A stretch of 43,491 nucleotides of DNA from an uncultured Parabacteroides sp. Lineage in GTDB: Bacteria > Bacteroidota > Bacteroidia > Bacteroidales > Tannerellaceae. The DNA lies in NCBI RefSeq assembly GCF_905196875.1, contig NZ_CAJJWO010000044.1, positions 1-43,491 on the forward strand. The letters are read 5' to 3'. The position numbers and the translations under genes were made by a program. The notes below the pieces were generated by a model, which made no database searches, was not told where the DNA came from, and saw nothing but the letters and a program-made list of their open reading frames with translations. The stretch's first letter is position 1. Each line of letters starts with the position of its first letter. This document shows positions 43,250 to 43,491 of the stretch, in pieces.

Positions 43250-43491
43250 TTACAAACGTCGATGCCAATACGCATTTTGCCGAAGCAAGGGATTCCGGTT
43301 GAAAGCACCGGAACCGATCATCAAAAACAAAGCACCATCTTTCAAATCCTGATTAGTTACCGTCCGGAAATTCCCTCTCAACTCTGTCCGGACATAATCA
43401 TTCCGGATAATATCATAATAGCGTTGCCCCTCCAGCAACAACTCCTTCTCCCGTTCTTTAAAAATGGCATATCTCAGGTCTCCCCCATACT
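43250..43491 (-). CDS. SusD-like lipoprotein, C-terminal part (cut by the window edge)
   Basis: The open minus-strand frame enters from the right edge and reads YGGDLRYAIFKEREKELLLE, then GQRYYDIIRNDYVR and, at the end, FNRNPLLRQNAYWHRRL. The RKERxxELxxEGxRYYDxxR pattern is the SusD C-terminal signature, and the end with NPLLRQNAYW is also usual for SusD. It belongs to a second nutrient-uptake locus that lies mostly outside the window. Confidence 0.82.
   Translation of the reverse strand, partial: YGGDLRYAIFKEREKELLLEGQRYYDIIRNDYVRTELRGNFRTVTNQDLKDGALFLMIGSGAFNRNPLLRQNAYWHRRL

Noticed and set aside
1..43491. tRNA, rRNA and CRISPR signals
   Set aside because: No cloverleaf-like, rRNA-like or regularly spaced direct-repeat array was recognised by eye on either strand; the 22-bp repeat group is too short and palindromic to be CRISPR.

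Overview
The window looks like a chromosome segment of a gut Bacteroidota, most likely Parabacteroides. The evidence is a DUF6383-type giant secreted protein at the left edge, two SusC/SusD-type loci, an ECF sigma/FecR pair, a Mfa/Fim-type fimbrillin cluster, lipoproteins with Asp-rich tails after the lipid cysteine, and Bacteroidota -7 boxes (TAnnTTTG) before many genes. The species cannot be named by reading alone.

Layout. 0-5 kb: a 1534-residue secreted DUF6383 protein on the minus strand. Its upstream region contains a pair of 35-bp inverted repeats enclosing promoter boxes that point away from the gene, which I read as a phase-variable invertible promoter caught OFF. 5.1-6.8 kb: decayed accessory DNA (a truncated Rpn/PD-(D/E)XK transposase tail, a MazE-like antitoxin broken by an in-frame stop, a palindromic repeat) and a RhuM-like gene. 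7-16.3 kb: housekeeping genes (LrgA/LrgB-like pair, efp, radC, a DUF59 Fe-S assembly factor with lpxH, pta-ackA, folP-cdaA, murF). 16.3-24.2 kb: a minus-strand regulon of ECF sigma, FecR anti-sigma, SusC with an STN domain, SusD and an exported PPP-type phosphatase. 24.2-24.8 kb: a gene-free scar with the 3' tip of a lost DUF6383 gene, the 3' tip of a lost plus-strand gene and a 22-bp-phased repeat array. 24.8-39 kb: a DUF2339 membrane protein and HTH regulator, a PfkB kinase, an MFS transporter, an orphan PAS histidine kinase, a small DUF4840-like lipoprotein, uvrA with an iron alcohol dehydrogenase, and a GHL10-type lipoprotein. 39.1-43 kb: an AraC regulator followed by DUF5119 and two fimbrillin genes, ending in a truncated third lipoprotein that collides with a truncated minus-strand lipoprotein. 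The right edge cuts the 3' end of a second SusD gene.

How the genes work together. Three regions build or remodel the cell surface: the switchable DUF6383 protein, the sigma/anti-sigma-controlled SusCD-phosphatase uptake system, and the fimbrial cluster. Between them lie conserved core genes. Short 'scar' regions (5.1-5.9, 24.3-24.7, 43.0 kb) hold remnants of deleted or recombined genes and mark where the chromosome has been rearranged.
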